A DNA stretch of 64,000 bases from positions 103,392 through 167,391 of the forward strand of contig JAUXYJ010000088.1 in the NCBI GenBank assembly GCA_030694465.1. Reading direction: 5' to 3'. Each line of letters begins with the position of its first letter. Position 1 is the stretch's first letter. Source of the stretch: Deltaproteobacteria bacterium (GTDB lineage: Bacteria > Myxococcota_A > Polyangia > Polyangiales > Ga0077539). Below, piece after piece: positions 17,953 through 26,685 of the stretch. The notes beneath the pieces were generated by a model, which was not told the DNA's origin, made no database searches, and worked only from the letters and a program-made list of their open reading frames with translations. The translations under genes were made by a program, and so were the position numbers.

Positions 17953-19836
17953 TCAACCGTGGGGGAGATTCACAAGCTCGTGCAGCTGGTCTGCGGAGAA
18001 GGGCTTCTCGAGGCATGGGATCCCCTCGCGCTGTAAAAACTTAAACACCCGAGGCGTGAAAGAGCCACCGGTCATGAACACAAACGGCTGCTGATTTTGC
18101 GGATCGTTGGAGCGAACCTTTTCAAACACATCGATGCCCGAAATGTCCGGGAGCATCATGTCGCAGAGCACCACGTCGATCCGTGGTTCTCGCGAGAGCC
18201 GCTCGATCGCGCTGCGCCCTGTGTGAGCGAGCTCGACGTCGTGCGTGTCGATAAACTGTAGCTCAATGGATCGCGCGAGGAGCTGCTCGTCGTCCACCAC
18301 GAGGATTCTCTTTCGACGGGGTCGTGAGAGCGTGCGTCGTGGCGCGCTGAGCTGTGCGATCTTGGGCTCGAGCGTGTCTTCGCACCTGGGAAAACACACG
18401 CGGAATGTGCTCCCCTCGCCTAACTTGCTCTCGACGCTGATCTCTCCGTCGAGGCTGGTCACGAGACCGTGGCAGACCGACAACCCTAGTCCCATGCCGA
18501 CGCCCGTCTGTCTCGTCGTGAAGAATGGCTCGAACACCCGCGCGACGTTCTCGGGCGCGATGCCTTCGCCCTCGTCTGAGACTTCGACGCACACGCGGCC
18601 ATCGTCCAGCTCGAAAATGCGAAGGGTGATCTGGTTGCGGTCGCTTGGGACATCGCTCAGCGCATGCGCTGCGTTGAGCAATAGGTTGAGAAAAACCTGC
18701 GCGAGTCGCCCTTCGTCCGCAAGCACAGCCGGCACGGTGCTGTACTCACGGACGATCTTTGCGCGGCCTCGAATCATGGGCTGCGCCATCGTGACGGCGG
18801 CCTCGACGGAGCGCTCGACCGCGACCGGCTCGCGGACCTCTTCGCCACCGCGCGAGAACGTCTTGAGGTCGCGCACGATGGTCTGGACGCGGTGAGCTCC
18901 ATCCTTGGCGTGCTCGAGCGCTTCGAGCAGCCTCGCGATGAGGTCGTCCGGGCCCAGCGTGGCCTTGACGTCATCCAGACGCCTCTGCGCATACTCGAGA
19001 TTGCTCAGCAAATACGCTAACGGATTGTTGATCTCATGCGCCACTCCGGCAGCCAGTGTGCCCACGGTCGCGAGGCGATCAGCCTGCGCGAGCTTGGCCT
19101 CTAGCTTGCGGCGCTCGGTGACCTCTTCGACGATCGCGCAGCCGCCACGCTCGCCATCGATCGGACCCAAATCGACACGAACGATGGAGCGACGGTTGCC
19201 TGTTACCGACACATAATCGCCTTCGTAGAGAGAGCGTGTTCCGCTCAACGCAGCCGAGAGGGCTTCGACCAAGCGCGCGTTAGGCAGCGTGGTCATGTCG
19301 AGGCCGATCACTGCGTGGCGTGTGGATCCGAGAATGGCGACCATTGCGTCGTTGCAGGCGGTGATCACGCCCCGCTGATCGTACTGAAAAATCCCTACCG
19401 GAGCGCGCTCGAAGGCGAGCCGATAGAGCCCCTCTTCGGTGAGGGTCCCTGGGTCCATCTCGTGGGTGTCCACCGGGGTGGCGTGTACGGGACGTAGCGC
19501 GATCCAAAGGTTGTGATCGTCGGCCTCAGAGAGTGTGATGGCGAAATCGAGTCCGACCTGCCCTTCGAGCCCTCGCGCGAATGAGACGCGCAGGGGCAGC
19601 GGCGCGGATCTTTTGGCCCGCTCGAGCAGCGAAGCGAGCGAAAGTGAATTTTCGCTTTGCTGGCGAAAAAGCTGACCGAATGTGCGCGTGAGCAGCTCGT
19701 CTCGCGACAACCCAAGCGACGCGCAGGCGGCGTGATTGCAGTGGACGATCGCGCCATCGCGGCGGATCACCAGCATGGCGTCTGGGAGCTGGTTGAGCGT
19801 CCACATCAAGCCGTTATCACTGATCATCGCGGTCAT
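17953..19836 (-). CDS. Hybrid sensor histidine kinase (PAS-PAS-HisKA-HATPase-REC)
   Basis: A cytoplasmic-looking hybrid kinase of about 627 residues. Two PAS domains (about 1-120 and 130-245; FERAPVGIFQYDQRGVITAC marks the second) precede the dimerisation domain with phospho-acceptor His267 in GVAHEINNPLAYLL. The ATPase domain shows the N box NLLLNAAHALSD and G boxes DEGEGIAPE and VGMGLGLSVCHGL. A C-terminal receiver has VVDDE, LCDMMLPD (phospho-Asp559) and FMTGGSF, then Lys in LEKPF. There is no membrane segment or output domain, so phosphate may pass to a separate protein. ATG 19836 comes just after the stop of the upstream gene; a start at 19863 would overlap it. It is last in a four-gene signalling operon. 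Confidence 0.9.
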   Translation of the reverse strand: MTAMISDNGLMWTLNQLPDAMLVIRRDGAIVHCNHAACASLGLSRDELLTRTFGQLFRQQSENSLSLASLLERAKRSAPLPLRVSFARGLEGQVGLDFAITLSEADDHNLWIALRPVHATPVDTHEMDPGTLTEEGLYRLAFERAPVGIFQYDQRGVITACNDAMVAILGSTRHAVIGLDMTTLPNARLVEALSAALSGTRSLYEGDYVSVTGNRRSIVRVDLGPIDGERGGCAIVEEVTERRKLEAKLAQADRLATVGTLAAGVAHEINNPLAYLLSNLEYAQRRLDDVKATLGPDDLIARLLEALEHAKDGAHRVQTIVRDLKTFSRGGEEVREPVAVERSVEAAVTMAQPMIRGRAKIVREYSTVPAVLADEGRLAQVFLNLLLNAAHALSDVPSDRNQITLRIFELDDGRVCVEVSDEGEGIAPENVARVFEPFFTTRQTGVGMGLGLSVCHGLVTSLDGEISVESKLGEGSTFRVCFPRCEDTLEPKIAQLSAPRRTLSRPRRKRILVVDDEQLLARSIELQFIDTHDVELAHTGRSAIERLSREPRIDVVLCDMMLPDISGIDVFEKVRSNDPQNQQPFVFMTGGSFTPRVFKFLQREGIPCLEKPFSADQLHELVNLPHG

Positions 19837-19837
19837 T

Positions 19838-20755
19838 TTACCAGTGAAACAGACGTTCTTCATGACCGTCTGCGAGCATTCTGAAGGCCCCTAGGCCATA
19901 GCGGCGCTCAAACGAGAGCACCTCAAGCAGACAGCACTTGGGCGCGCTCTTCATCGCAAAAAAACGAAGTAAACGCACAACCCCGTGCGGGCTCGCGGTC
20001 GAGAGCGTGACCTGTTGCGTGTCGGGACGATCGGCAAGCAGCGCGACCCCCCGATGGCTCGCGATCACCGCGAGCACCCGCGGCGACACGACCGGCGCGT
20101 GCTCGTCGAGGGTCGCGGTGAGAGTCTCTTGTGTGTGCAAATTCGCTTGCAATTCGCTGTCGACGATCACCACCTGGACGGTCCATTGTCCCAACGGTTC
20201 GCGCTGCGCCCAGAGCGAATTCGCGCGCTCGACGGCTGTGCTGTGTTGCTCACCGCAAGCGAGGTCCGAGGCTCCGGCGATCACCCATCGCTGGTCGACG
20301 AGGCCCTCACTGAAGTGCCTCACTCGGTCGCGGGCGAAGGTGTGTGATTGTCGATCGCCCCATCGTGTCCGAGCGCCCGTCTCCACGAGCAGCGTGGGCA
20401 CGTGTCGGCGGCGCAGCTCTCCCGCCGTGACGCGCTCGAGCCACTCCCGGAGTGCTGCCCACGCGAAGGCATCGAGCGCTGACGGGCGGCTGTTGGCCGC
20501 GTCCGGGGGCAGCGTGTCACCGCGATGGGCTGCCACTCGGAGGGCGCTCCGTGCCTCTGCGAGGCGCGCAGGAGCCACCACGTCGAGGGCGCCTAGGTGC
20601 ACGATCTGCAAGAAGCACTGCGCGTCACGGTGGCCGTCAGCGCGCGTCGGCGCGGGAGTCTCGGGGGCGTCCACGCGGCGGTCTTTCACAGCGAGCTCGC
20701 AGGGGTATACACTGACGCGCGGATGGCTGGGTGGTCTAGCGCGCGGGTAGGCCAA
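19838..20755 (-). CDS. Hypothetical protein between sigma factor and histidine kinase
   Basis: A protein of about 305 residues from TTG 20755; the true start may be further in, because the first 35 residues are rich in Arg and Pro. The middle and end look like a soluble alpha/beta protein, e.g. HVPTLLVETGARTRWG, WVIAGASDLACGEQ, TVQVVIVDSELQANL and VVSPRVLAVIASHRGVALLA. That last part has a receiver- or flavodoxin-like rhythm, but I cannot identify the fold. It begins 9 bases after the sigma-like gene and ends just before the histidine kinase start, so it belongs to the same transcript. It may be the sensor or adaptor of the set. Confidence 0.6.
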   Translation of the reverse strand: MAYPRARPPSHPRVSVYPCELAVKDRRVDAPETPAPTRADGHRDAQCFLQIVHLGALDVVAPARLAEARSALRVAAHRGDTLPPDAANSRPSALDAFAWAALREWLERVTAGELRRRHVPTLLVETGARTRWGDRQSHTFARDRVRHFSEGLVDQRWVIAGASDLACGEQHSTAVERANSLWAQREPLGQWTVQVVIVDSELQANLHTQETLTATLDEHAPVVSPRVLAVIASHRGVALLADRPDTQQVTLSTASPHGVVRLLRFFAMKSAPKCCLLEVLSFERRYGLGAFRMLADGHEERLFHW

Positions 20756-20764
20756 GAACGTCTA

Positions 20765-21367
20765 CTAGTCATCGCTGTTTAGCAGGGATTCGGCGCGAGG
20801 GCCTAGGTGTGCACGGAGCTTGTCAAGCAGTCGCGCGCGAGCACGTGAGAGCCGCTGTCGATCACGGTCAGGCATGCGCCCCTCGACGCGCTCGCCGTCC
20901 CGCTCGACCGACAGCAGCAGCGCCTCGCGGTCGGCCGGAAGCAGCTCTTCGAGCAACGCGCTCGTCAGCGAGACCAGCTGCGCGATCTGAGCCACACGAT
21001 CCGCGTGGGGCGCAGCGTCCGAGAGGGTCAACGCAGCGTTGTCGTCGACAGCGGTCTCTTCGCTTCTGCCTCGTGCGCGAAACATGTCCGCGATGCGTCG
21101 CCTGAGGATGGTGCGGGCGAGGCGCGAGAGGTGGTGGATGTCTTCGTCGATCGTGGGCAGCTGCGAGGAGAGCCATGATGGAGGGATGAGCTCGCCCCCA
21201 CGCTCTATTCGCGCGGTGAGGTCCGCGAGGGTCTCTTGCGCGAGGTCTTCGTGCCGGTCTCGCAGCGCGGGCAACCGACGGCGGAGGTCACCGAGGAGCA
21301 TCGCGCGAAGCTCGGGAAGCTGGCGCGACCACCAGGGCGTCGTGGGTGTAGCTCTCACGGGCAGCAC
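20765..21367 (-). CDS. Divergent sigma-70-like (ECF-type) factor
   Basis: A 200-residue protein with a sigma region 2-like start (RHEDLAQETLADLTARIE) and a helical spacer (ILRRRIADMFRARGRSEETA) typical of region 2.3-2.4 followed by a linker. A C-terminal helical pair (LLPADREALLLSVERDGERV ... DRQRLSRARARLLDKLRAHL) stands where region 4 should be. The usual helix-turn-helix (AEILGIS-GTVKSRL type) is degenerate, so promoter -35 recognition may be unusual. The start lies 13 bases inside the end of the Ser/Thr kinase gene, indicating coupling and a likely functional link. Confidence 0.68.
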   Translation of the reverse strand: MLPVRATPTTPWWSRQLPELRAMLLGDLRRRLPALRDRHEDLAQETLADLTARIERGGELIPPSWLSSQLPTIDEDIHHLSRLARTILRRRIADMFRARGRSEETAVDDNAALTLSDAAPHADRVAQIAQLVSLTSALLEELLPADREALLLSVERDGERVEGRMPDRDRQRLSRARARLLDKLRAHLGPRAESLLNSDD

Positions 21368-22932
21368 CAGACGGCGTACATCGTGGTGCTGTCTGCGCGC
21401 AACGACAACGACTCGCAGCCGAGGCTCCGAGCGCGTGTTGCGAGGGTCGTACGCGTGGCAGGGAGCGCTTGGCCGACCTCGGTCTCAAACAGCTCGCGAT
21501 CGCGGGCGAGTGTGACGGCTTGCGCGTCGACGCTGGCACGCGATCGCGCTTGCGAATCAGGATCCGCGAGGCGAGCGATCATCGCGCGTTCGCTGGTGAT
21601 TCTTCTGGTCCGTTCTTCGAGATGGAGCGCTGCTTGTCGTGCCAAAAACCAGTTCGGAACCACCTGCCAGCCGTGCGGGCGCTGCCGTGAGTGACAGCTG
21701 AGGCGCTGTGCGCGACGCACGACAAAGTCATCGAGCAGGGGCACGACGTGCGCGTGTTGGAATGACACCCCCGTCACGGCATGTGCGTCTAAAGTGTTCG
21801 CGATCCTCGCGTCGTGGGCGGCCTCTACCGATGCGTCCATGCCCGCTTCGCGCGCGTCAACACGGTGCACATCCCTGGGTGATTCGGTGTCAAAGACCGC
21901 GGCGTCGTTCACCGACGTGGGGAGCGACTGCGTGGTGCCGAAGGCGGTGAGCATGGGCACAGACGTGGCCCCGACCGCTGCGATTACGCACAACGCGCCC
22001 ACGACAACGAGCGCGCGGCGTGTTCGTGACAAGGGCAGCTCACGAGGCATCCGAGGATCGGTCATGACGCGCTCAAAGAAATCGAAAGCCTCGTTGGCGT
22101 CGCGGTAGCGTTCGTCGATGTTGCGCGTGACACAACGCGCGAACCATGGGTCAAATCCCGGCGGAATCGCGTCGTGGCAGCCAAGCTCTTTGGCACGAAC
22201 GCTCGCCGCGACGAGAGGCTCCACCATCTTCTCAAAGAGCACCGCGTCGGCCGGAAAAGTGCTGCGCCAATAAGGCTTTCCGGTCATCGCCCAGAACATC
22301 ACGAGCCCCAGAGCCCACACGTCGGTCGCAGGTCGAATACGCTCGCGCCGGACCTGCTCAGGGGCCATCCACAGCGGCGACCCAATGACGCTCGTCGCGG
22401 TCGCGCCGGTATCAAACGCCTCGAAGACCGTCGCGATGCCGAAGTCCAAGAGCTTCACGGTCTCGGTCGCGTTTGCCCGCAGCGATCGTGCGATAAAAAT
22501 GTTCTCGGGCTTTAGGTCCCGGTGAACAATGTTGGCGTCGTGGGCAGCACCGAGGGCGTGACAGAGCTGCCTTGCGAGCTCGAGCGCGTCGAGCCTCTCG
22601 TACGGTCCCACGCGATCGACACGTTGCTTGAGCGTCTCGCCCTCAAGCAGCTCCATCGCGAGCCACGGCACGCCGCGCTCGTCGTCGACACCCGCGCTCA
22701 GCACGCGAGCGACGTGTTCGCTTGGGATTTTGGCTACAACTTGAGCTTCTTGGGCCAGACGTTCTCTCGCGCGTGCGTCGTCCCAGAGCGGCGATCTGAG
22801 GACCTTCAGCGCGCACTGTTGTCCGGTCGAACATTGCTCGACACGATAGACCGCGCCCATGCCTCCCTCGGCGATGCGCGCGAGGATCCGCCACTCGCCT
22901 GCGAACACGGATCCGATGGCGAGCCAGGTCAT
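21355..22932 (-). CDS. Membrane-anchored Ser/Thr protein kinase
   Basis: A 525-residue Hanks-type kinase. The glycine loop IAEGGMGAVYRVE (20-32), Lys43, the catalytic HRDLKPEN (137-144), DFG (163-165), GSPLWMAPEQ and TDVWALGLVMFWAMTGKPYW show an active kinase. A juxtamembrane stretch leads to one membrane helix near 315-335 (ALVVVGALCVIAAVGATSVP). A periplasmic part of about 190 residues with several Cys lacks PASTA repeats. It is the first gene of an operon with the sigma-like factor, the unknown protein and the hybrid histidine kinase. It probably senses an envelope signal and controls the sigma factor. Confidence 0.9.
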   Translation of the reverse strand: MTWLAIGSVFAGEWRILARIAEGGMGAVYRVEQCSTGQQCALKVLRSPLWDDARARERLAQEAQVVAKIPSEHVARVLSAGVDDERGVPWLAMELLEGETLKQRVDRVGPYERLDALELARQLCHALGAAHDANIVHRDLKPENIFIARSLRANATETVKLLDFGIATVFEAFDTGATATSVIGSPLWMAPEQVRRERIRPATDVWALGLVMFWAMTGKPYWRSTFPADAVLFEKMVEPLVAASVRAKELGCHDAIPPGFDPWFARCVTRNIDERYRDANEAFDFFERVMTDPRMPRELPLSRTRRALVVVGALCVIAAVGATSVPMLTAFGTTQSLPTSVNDAAVFDTESPRDVHRVDAREAGMDASVEAAHDARIANTLDAHAVTGVSFQHAHVVPLLDDFVVRRAQRLSCHSRQRPHGWQVVPNWFLARQAALHLEERTRRITSERAMIARLADPDSQARSRASVDAQAVTLARDRELFETEVGQALPATRTTLATRARSLGCESLSLRADSTTMYAVWCCP

Positions 22933-22999
22933 GATGGTTGCCCATCTATGGTTTGCACATCTACGCGCAAATGCACTGTCAACCTTTGAGCAATCGCCC

Positions 23000-25270
23000 T
23001 CACCCGTGCGTGCTGTTTGCCCGCATTGCCTGCGCTACGGTGATCGCAGCCATGGACACGATGGTCTCAACGTCGCAATTGCGCTGCAAGACCGTCACGG
23101 GCTTGCGCATGCCGAGCAGCATGGGCCCGACGGCCTCTGCGCCGCCGAAAGAGGCTAGCAATTTGTACGCGATGTTGCCCGCACCCAAAGACGGAAACAC
23201 CAGCACATTTGCAGGGCCTTTGAGTTCGCTGAAGTTCCATTCTTGCCGCAGCGCGGGGATGAGCGCGACATCGGCTTGCATCTCGCCGTCGATCATGAGG
23301 TCGGGCCGTCGCTCTTTGACCAACGCGACCGCGCGCGCGACTTTGCTCGGCTCTTTGCCATCGGCGCTGCCAAAGTTTGAATAAGACAGCATCGCGATTT
23401 TCGGGATGATTCCCAGGTCGGACACCGCGTCTGCGCTCTGGATCGCGATCTCGGCGAGCGTCTCGGCGTCGGGATCGAGGTTGACGGTGGTGTCCGAGCA
23501 AAAGAGCACGTTCGGCCCCTTGAGCAACATGTACATCCCCGCTGCGCGGCGATATCCGGGCGCCATGCCGATGATCTGCAGGGCGGGGCGGATGACCTCA
23601 GGGTACGACGCCGTGAGACCCGAGACGCACCCATCGGCGTCGCCCGCTGCGACCATGAGCATGCCAAAGACCTTGCGCTCACGGGACACTGTCTTTTGCG
23701 CAGAAATCTTCGTCTCACCCTTGCGTCGACGGAGGTTCCAGTAAGTCTCGATGTAGGCCTCGAGCTGGGGCGAGTCGGGCGGATGGACGATCTCAACACC
23801 CTCGATGTCGAGGTCCAGACTCAGCGCGCGCTGCGCGATGATGTCACGACGCCCGAGCAACACCGGACGCGCGATTCCTTCGTCGGACAAGATCACAGCC
23901 GCGCGAATGATCTTGTCGACTTCTCCCTCTGGAAACACCACGCGGCGAGGGTCTGCGCGCGTCATGGACCAGATTTTTCGCAGCGTATGCCGCGTGGGCG
24001 ATACGCGCTGCGCGAGCTGCTCTTTGTACTTCTCAAGGTCGATGGTGTCGCGCGCGACGCCCGAGTCCATTGCGGCTTGCGCGATCGCAGGCGCGACCCA
24101 CAAGAGCACACGGTCGTCGAAGGGCTTGGGGATGATGTACTCGCGGCCGAACTTGAGCTGCTTGAGCCCGTAGGCCTGCGTCACGCGATCGGGAACATCG
24201 GCCCTCGCGAGCTCTGCAATGGCGCGCACCGCGGCGAGCTTCATCGCCTCGTTGACAGTCCGCGCACGCACGTCGAGAGCGCCGCGAAACACGTACGGGT
24301 AGCCCAAGACGTTGTTCACTTGGTTAGGAAAATCACTGCGCCCCGTCGCGACGATCGCGTCCGGTCTCGCCGCGAGCGCGATCTCGTAGGGGATCTCGGG
24401 GTCTGGGTTCGCGAGCGCAAAAATCACCGGTGAAGGTGCCATCGTGCGCACCATGTCTGCCGTGACGATCCCGCCCACACTGAGCCCCACAAACACATCG
24501 CGCCCGACCATCGCTTCAGCGAGCGTCCTATCGCTGGTGTCTTGTGCAAAGGCTCCCTTGTAGGGGTCCATGAGCTCGGTTCGTCCCTGGTAGACCACGC
24601 CCACGACGTCGACCATCGTGATGTGCTCGCGGCGCACGCCGAGGGCGACCCATAGCTCCATGCAGCGCACCGCCGCGGCCCCGGCACCACAGCAGGCGAC
24701 GCGGACCGAATCGATTGGTTTTTCGCAGAGCACCAGGGCGTTGAGCAGCGCTGCACCGGTGATAATCGCGGTGCCGTGCTGGTCATCGTGAAACACCGGG
24801 ATGCTCATGCGCGAGCGCAGCTGCTCTTCGATGTAAAAGCAATCTGGCGCGCGGATGTCCTCGAGATTGATCCCGCCAAACGTGGGCTCGAGGCTTGCTA
24901 CAGTCTCAATGAACTTGTCGGGGTCAAGCTCGTCGATCTCGAGATCGAACACGTCGATGTCCGCGAACTTCTTAAAGAGCATCCCTTTGCCCTCCATCAC
25001 GGGCTTTGCGGCGTAGGGACCAATGTTTCCGAGGCCCAAGACCGCGGTGCCGTTCGTGATCACGCCGACGAGGTTCTGACGTGCCGTGTAGCGATCGACG
25101 AGGTCTCGATCGCGCACAATTTCGCGACAGGGCTCTGCGACGCCGGGCGAGTAGGCGAGAGACAAATCACGCTGTGTTGCGCTGGGCTTTGTAGCGATTA
25201 CTTCGATTTTTCCTGGTCGCCCGGACGAATGGTAGTCCAGAGCGTCTTGCTTGCGAATGATCGGTCTCAT
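23000..25270 (-). CDS. maeB: NADP-dependent malic enzyme with phosphotransacetylase-like domain
   Basis: A 756-residue MaeB-type protein. It oxidatively decarboxylates malate to pyruvate and makes NADPH. The malic domain (about 1-415) shows SLAYSPGVAEPC, NGTAVLGLGNIGP, PVMEGKGMLFKKFADIDVFD and VFHDDQHGTAI; the NAD-binding part has ACCGAGAAAVRCMEL. The C-terminal domain (about 430-756) is phosphotransacetylase-like (VVFPEGEVDKIIRAA, FPSLGAGNIAYKLL), usually regulatory and without PTA activity in MaeB. The start is ATG 25270 (MRPIIRKQDALDYHS), the usual MaeB beginning. It stands alone between the kinase operon and the metallopeptidase/VWA gene. Confidence 0.93.
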   Translation of the reverse strand: MRPIIRKQDALDYHSSGRPGKIEVIATKPSATQRDLSLAYSPGVAEPCREIVRDRDLVDRYTARQNLVGVITNGTAVLGLGNIGPYAAKPVMEGKGMLFKKFADIDVFDLEIDELDPDKFIETVASLEPTFGGINLEDIRAPDCFYIEEQLRSRMSIPVFHDDQHGTAIITGAALLNALVLCEKPIDSVRVACCGAGAAAVRCMELWVALGVRREHITMVDVVGVVYQGRTELMDPYKGAFAQDTSDRTLAEAMVGRDVFVGLSVGGIVTADMVRTMAPSPVIFALANPDPEIPYEIALAARPDAIVATGRSDFPNQVNNVLGYPYVFRGALDVRARTVNEAMKLAAVRAIAELARADVPDRVTQAYGLKQLKFGREYIIPKPFDDRVLLWVAPAIAQAAMDSGVARDTIDLEKYKEQLAQRVSPTRHTLRKIWSMTRADPRRVVFPEGEVDKIIRAAVILSDEGIARPVLLGRRDIIAQRALSLDLDIEGVEIVHPPDSPQLEAYIETYWNLRRRKGETKISAQKTVSRERKVFGMLMVAAGDADGCVSGLTASYPEVIRPALQIIGMAPGYRRAAGMYMLLKGPNVLFCSDTTVNLDPDAETLAEIAIQSADAVSDLGIIPKIAMLSYSNFGSADGKEPSKVARAVALVKERRPDLMIDGEMQADVALIPALRQEWNFSELKGPANVLVFPSLGAGNIAYKLLASFGGAEAVGPMLLGMRKPVTVLQRNCDVETIVSMAAITVAQAMRANSTHG

Positions 25271-25485
25271 GAGTACGCAACGGACTACCACGGGCACCGA
25301 GGCTCTGCGCGATCAGTGCGTGCACGTCGCGGAGCGTCACGACCGCTCGCACCTTCTCCAGGGCGTCTTTGCCAGTCATTTTACTGCTCTGGCGCGACGC
25401 ATTGCACTCCCACTGCCTGGCGCTCATTGCGTCACACTCTTCACGTGAGTGTGGGCCTACACGGTGTGGGCAGCGGCCGTGTCCG

Positions 25486-26685
25486 TCAGCGCTCGCGAAA
25501 CTTCGCGCGCTCACCCCAGGTGCACTCAAACGCGGCGTCGTCTGTGAGCACCCAGAGCGTCGGGATTGCTGGCGAGAGTGCGAGCGTGGGACCCTCGCCG
25601 TCGGTAAAATAGACGACCCCATCGGCGGCAAATGACCTGAGAAATTCTGGATCAAACACGGGACGAAGGTCTGTTCCTCCGCGACCCACGACCGCCTCGA
25701 GCGTGCGATCAAAGGGGTAGACTCGCGCCACCGCCACGTCGCACTCGACGATCGTGATGCGAGCAGACTCTCGCAGCGCGCGGAGCTGCAGCGCGACCTC
25801 GCGAAGATCCGATTCGTCCATGCTCGCGCTTGTATCGATCGCGACGACAATCGAGACCAACCCTGCGCGCGCCGTACGCCACGCCCTCCCGGGGATCTCG
25901 CCCACGCGCCCTAAGAACCTCCGGTTGGGTCTCGAGAATGTGCGCGTTGGGACACGGCTTCGGTGCACAAATGCTTGCAAAAGAACACGCCAATCGAGCG
26001 AGACCTCGGCAGGTCCTGTCGCCTCGCCGAGCTGCGCCAGCAGTCGCTCGGTGCTCAGCCCGGCGATCTTCGCGTGGGGTGACATGCCCTCTTGCTTGGC
26101 CTCCTCGAGGGACTGCTCAACCAACGTGCGAGTCGCAGCGAGTTTGCCCGCAGAGGGGCCGTCGCCCGCAGCCCAGCGATCGTGGTCGTCCAGTGATTTT
26201 CCTGGTCCATCGCGGAGCACCTTGCGCACCGCGCCCTCGCGGTTGACCGGCCGTAGGCGCTCGTAGCGCTCCAATGTGCTCTGCCCAGCGCGCACGCCAA
26301 AGCGCGCAAAGTCCTGCCAGCGCAGGGGGTTTGGCAGGGGCTCTTCGATCCCTTCGTTGGCCGAGAGCTCTTTGCAGAGGTCAAGCAGCGAGGGGTCGTC
26401 GACGAGCTCAAAGAACCTTGGATTGCTCAGATGTCCAAGCGCAACGTGCGCGAGCTCGTGTAGCAAAATTCCAGGTAGATACGAGACCGTGTCTTTGCCA
26501 AACGCGTCACGCCGGACGTGCAAAATGTACCCTGTGCGCCCGAGCGAGACCGCCATCCAGTCCACGCCGTGGTCGTCCACGACGGCGAGCCGACTGAGCA
26601 ACGCAGCGTAAAACGGGTAGCGCTTGACAAAGTCATACCGCGCAAGAGCTTCGTGCAGCCACTGGGCCGCGCTGGCCCGTGTCAT
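25486..26685 (-). CDS. Putative metallopeptidase-VWA protein (DUF2201 type)
   Basis: A 399-residue protein with two parts. The N-terminal part has a zinc-peptidase motif LLHELAHVALGH (His76, Glu77, His80). The C-terminal part is a VWA-like domain starting VSIVVAIDTSASMDES, a MIDAS-type metal site, with RGGTDLRPVF and GVVYFTDGEG. This is the layout of the DUF2201 family, whose members are nearly always next to a MoxR-type AAA ATPase, as here. The start overlaps the ATPase stop by 4 bases (ATGA). I infer that ATPase and VWA protein act together as a metal-ion insertion or protein remodelling complex; the client is unknown. Confidence 0.85.
   Translation of the reverse strand: MTRASAAQWLHEALARYDFVKRYPFYAALLSRLAVVDDHGVDWMAVSLGRTGYILHVRRDAFGKDTVSYLPGILLHELAHVALGHLSNPRFFELVDDPSLLDLCKELSANEGIEEPLPNPLRWQDFARFGVRAGQSTLERYERLRPVNREGAVRKVLRDGPGKSLDDHDRWAAGDGPSAGKLAATRTLVEQSLEEAKQEGMSPHAKIAGLSTERLLAQLGEATGPAEVSLDWRVLLQAFVHRSRVPTRTFSRPNRRFLGRVGEIPGRAWRTARAGLVSIVVAIDTSASMDESDLREVALQLRALRESARITIVECDVAVARVYPFDRTLEAVVGRGGTDLRPVFDPEFLRSFAADGVVYFTDGEGPTLALSPAIPTLWVLTDDAAFECTWGERAKFRER

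Noticed and set aside
25271..25485. A small gene between the malic enzyme and the metallopeptidase-VWA gene
   Set aside because: The 215 bases hold only short frames without a ribosome site or recognisable sequence.
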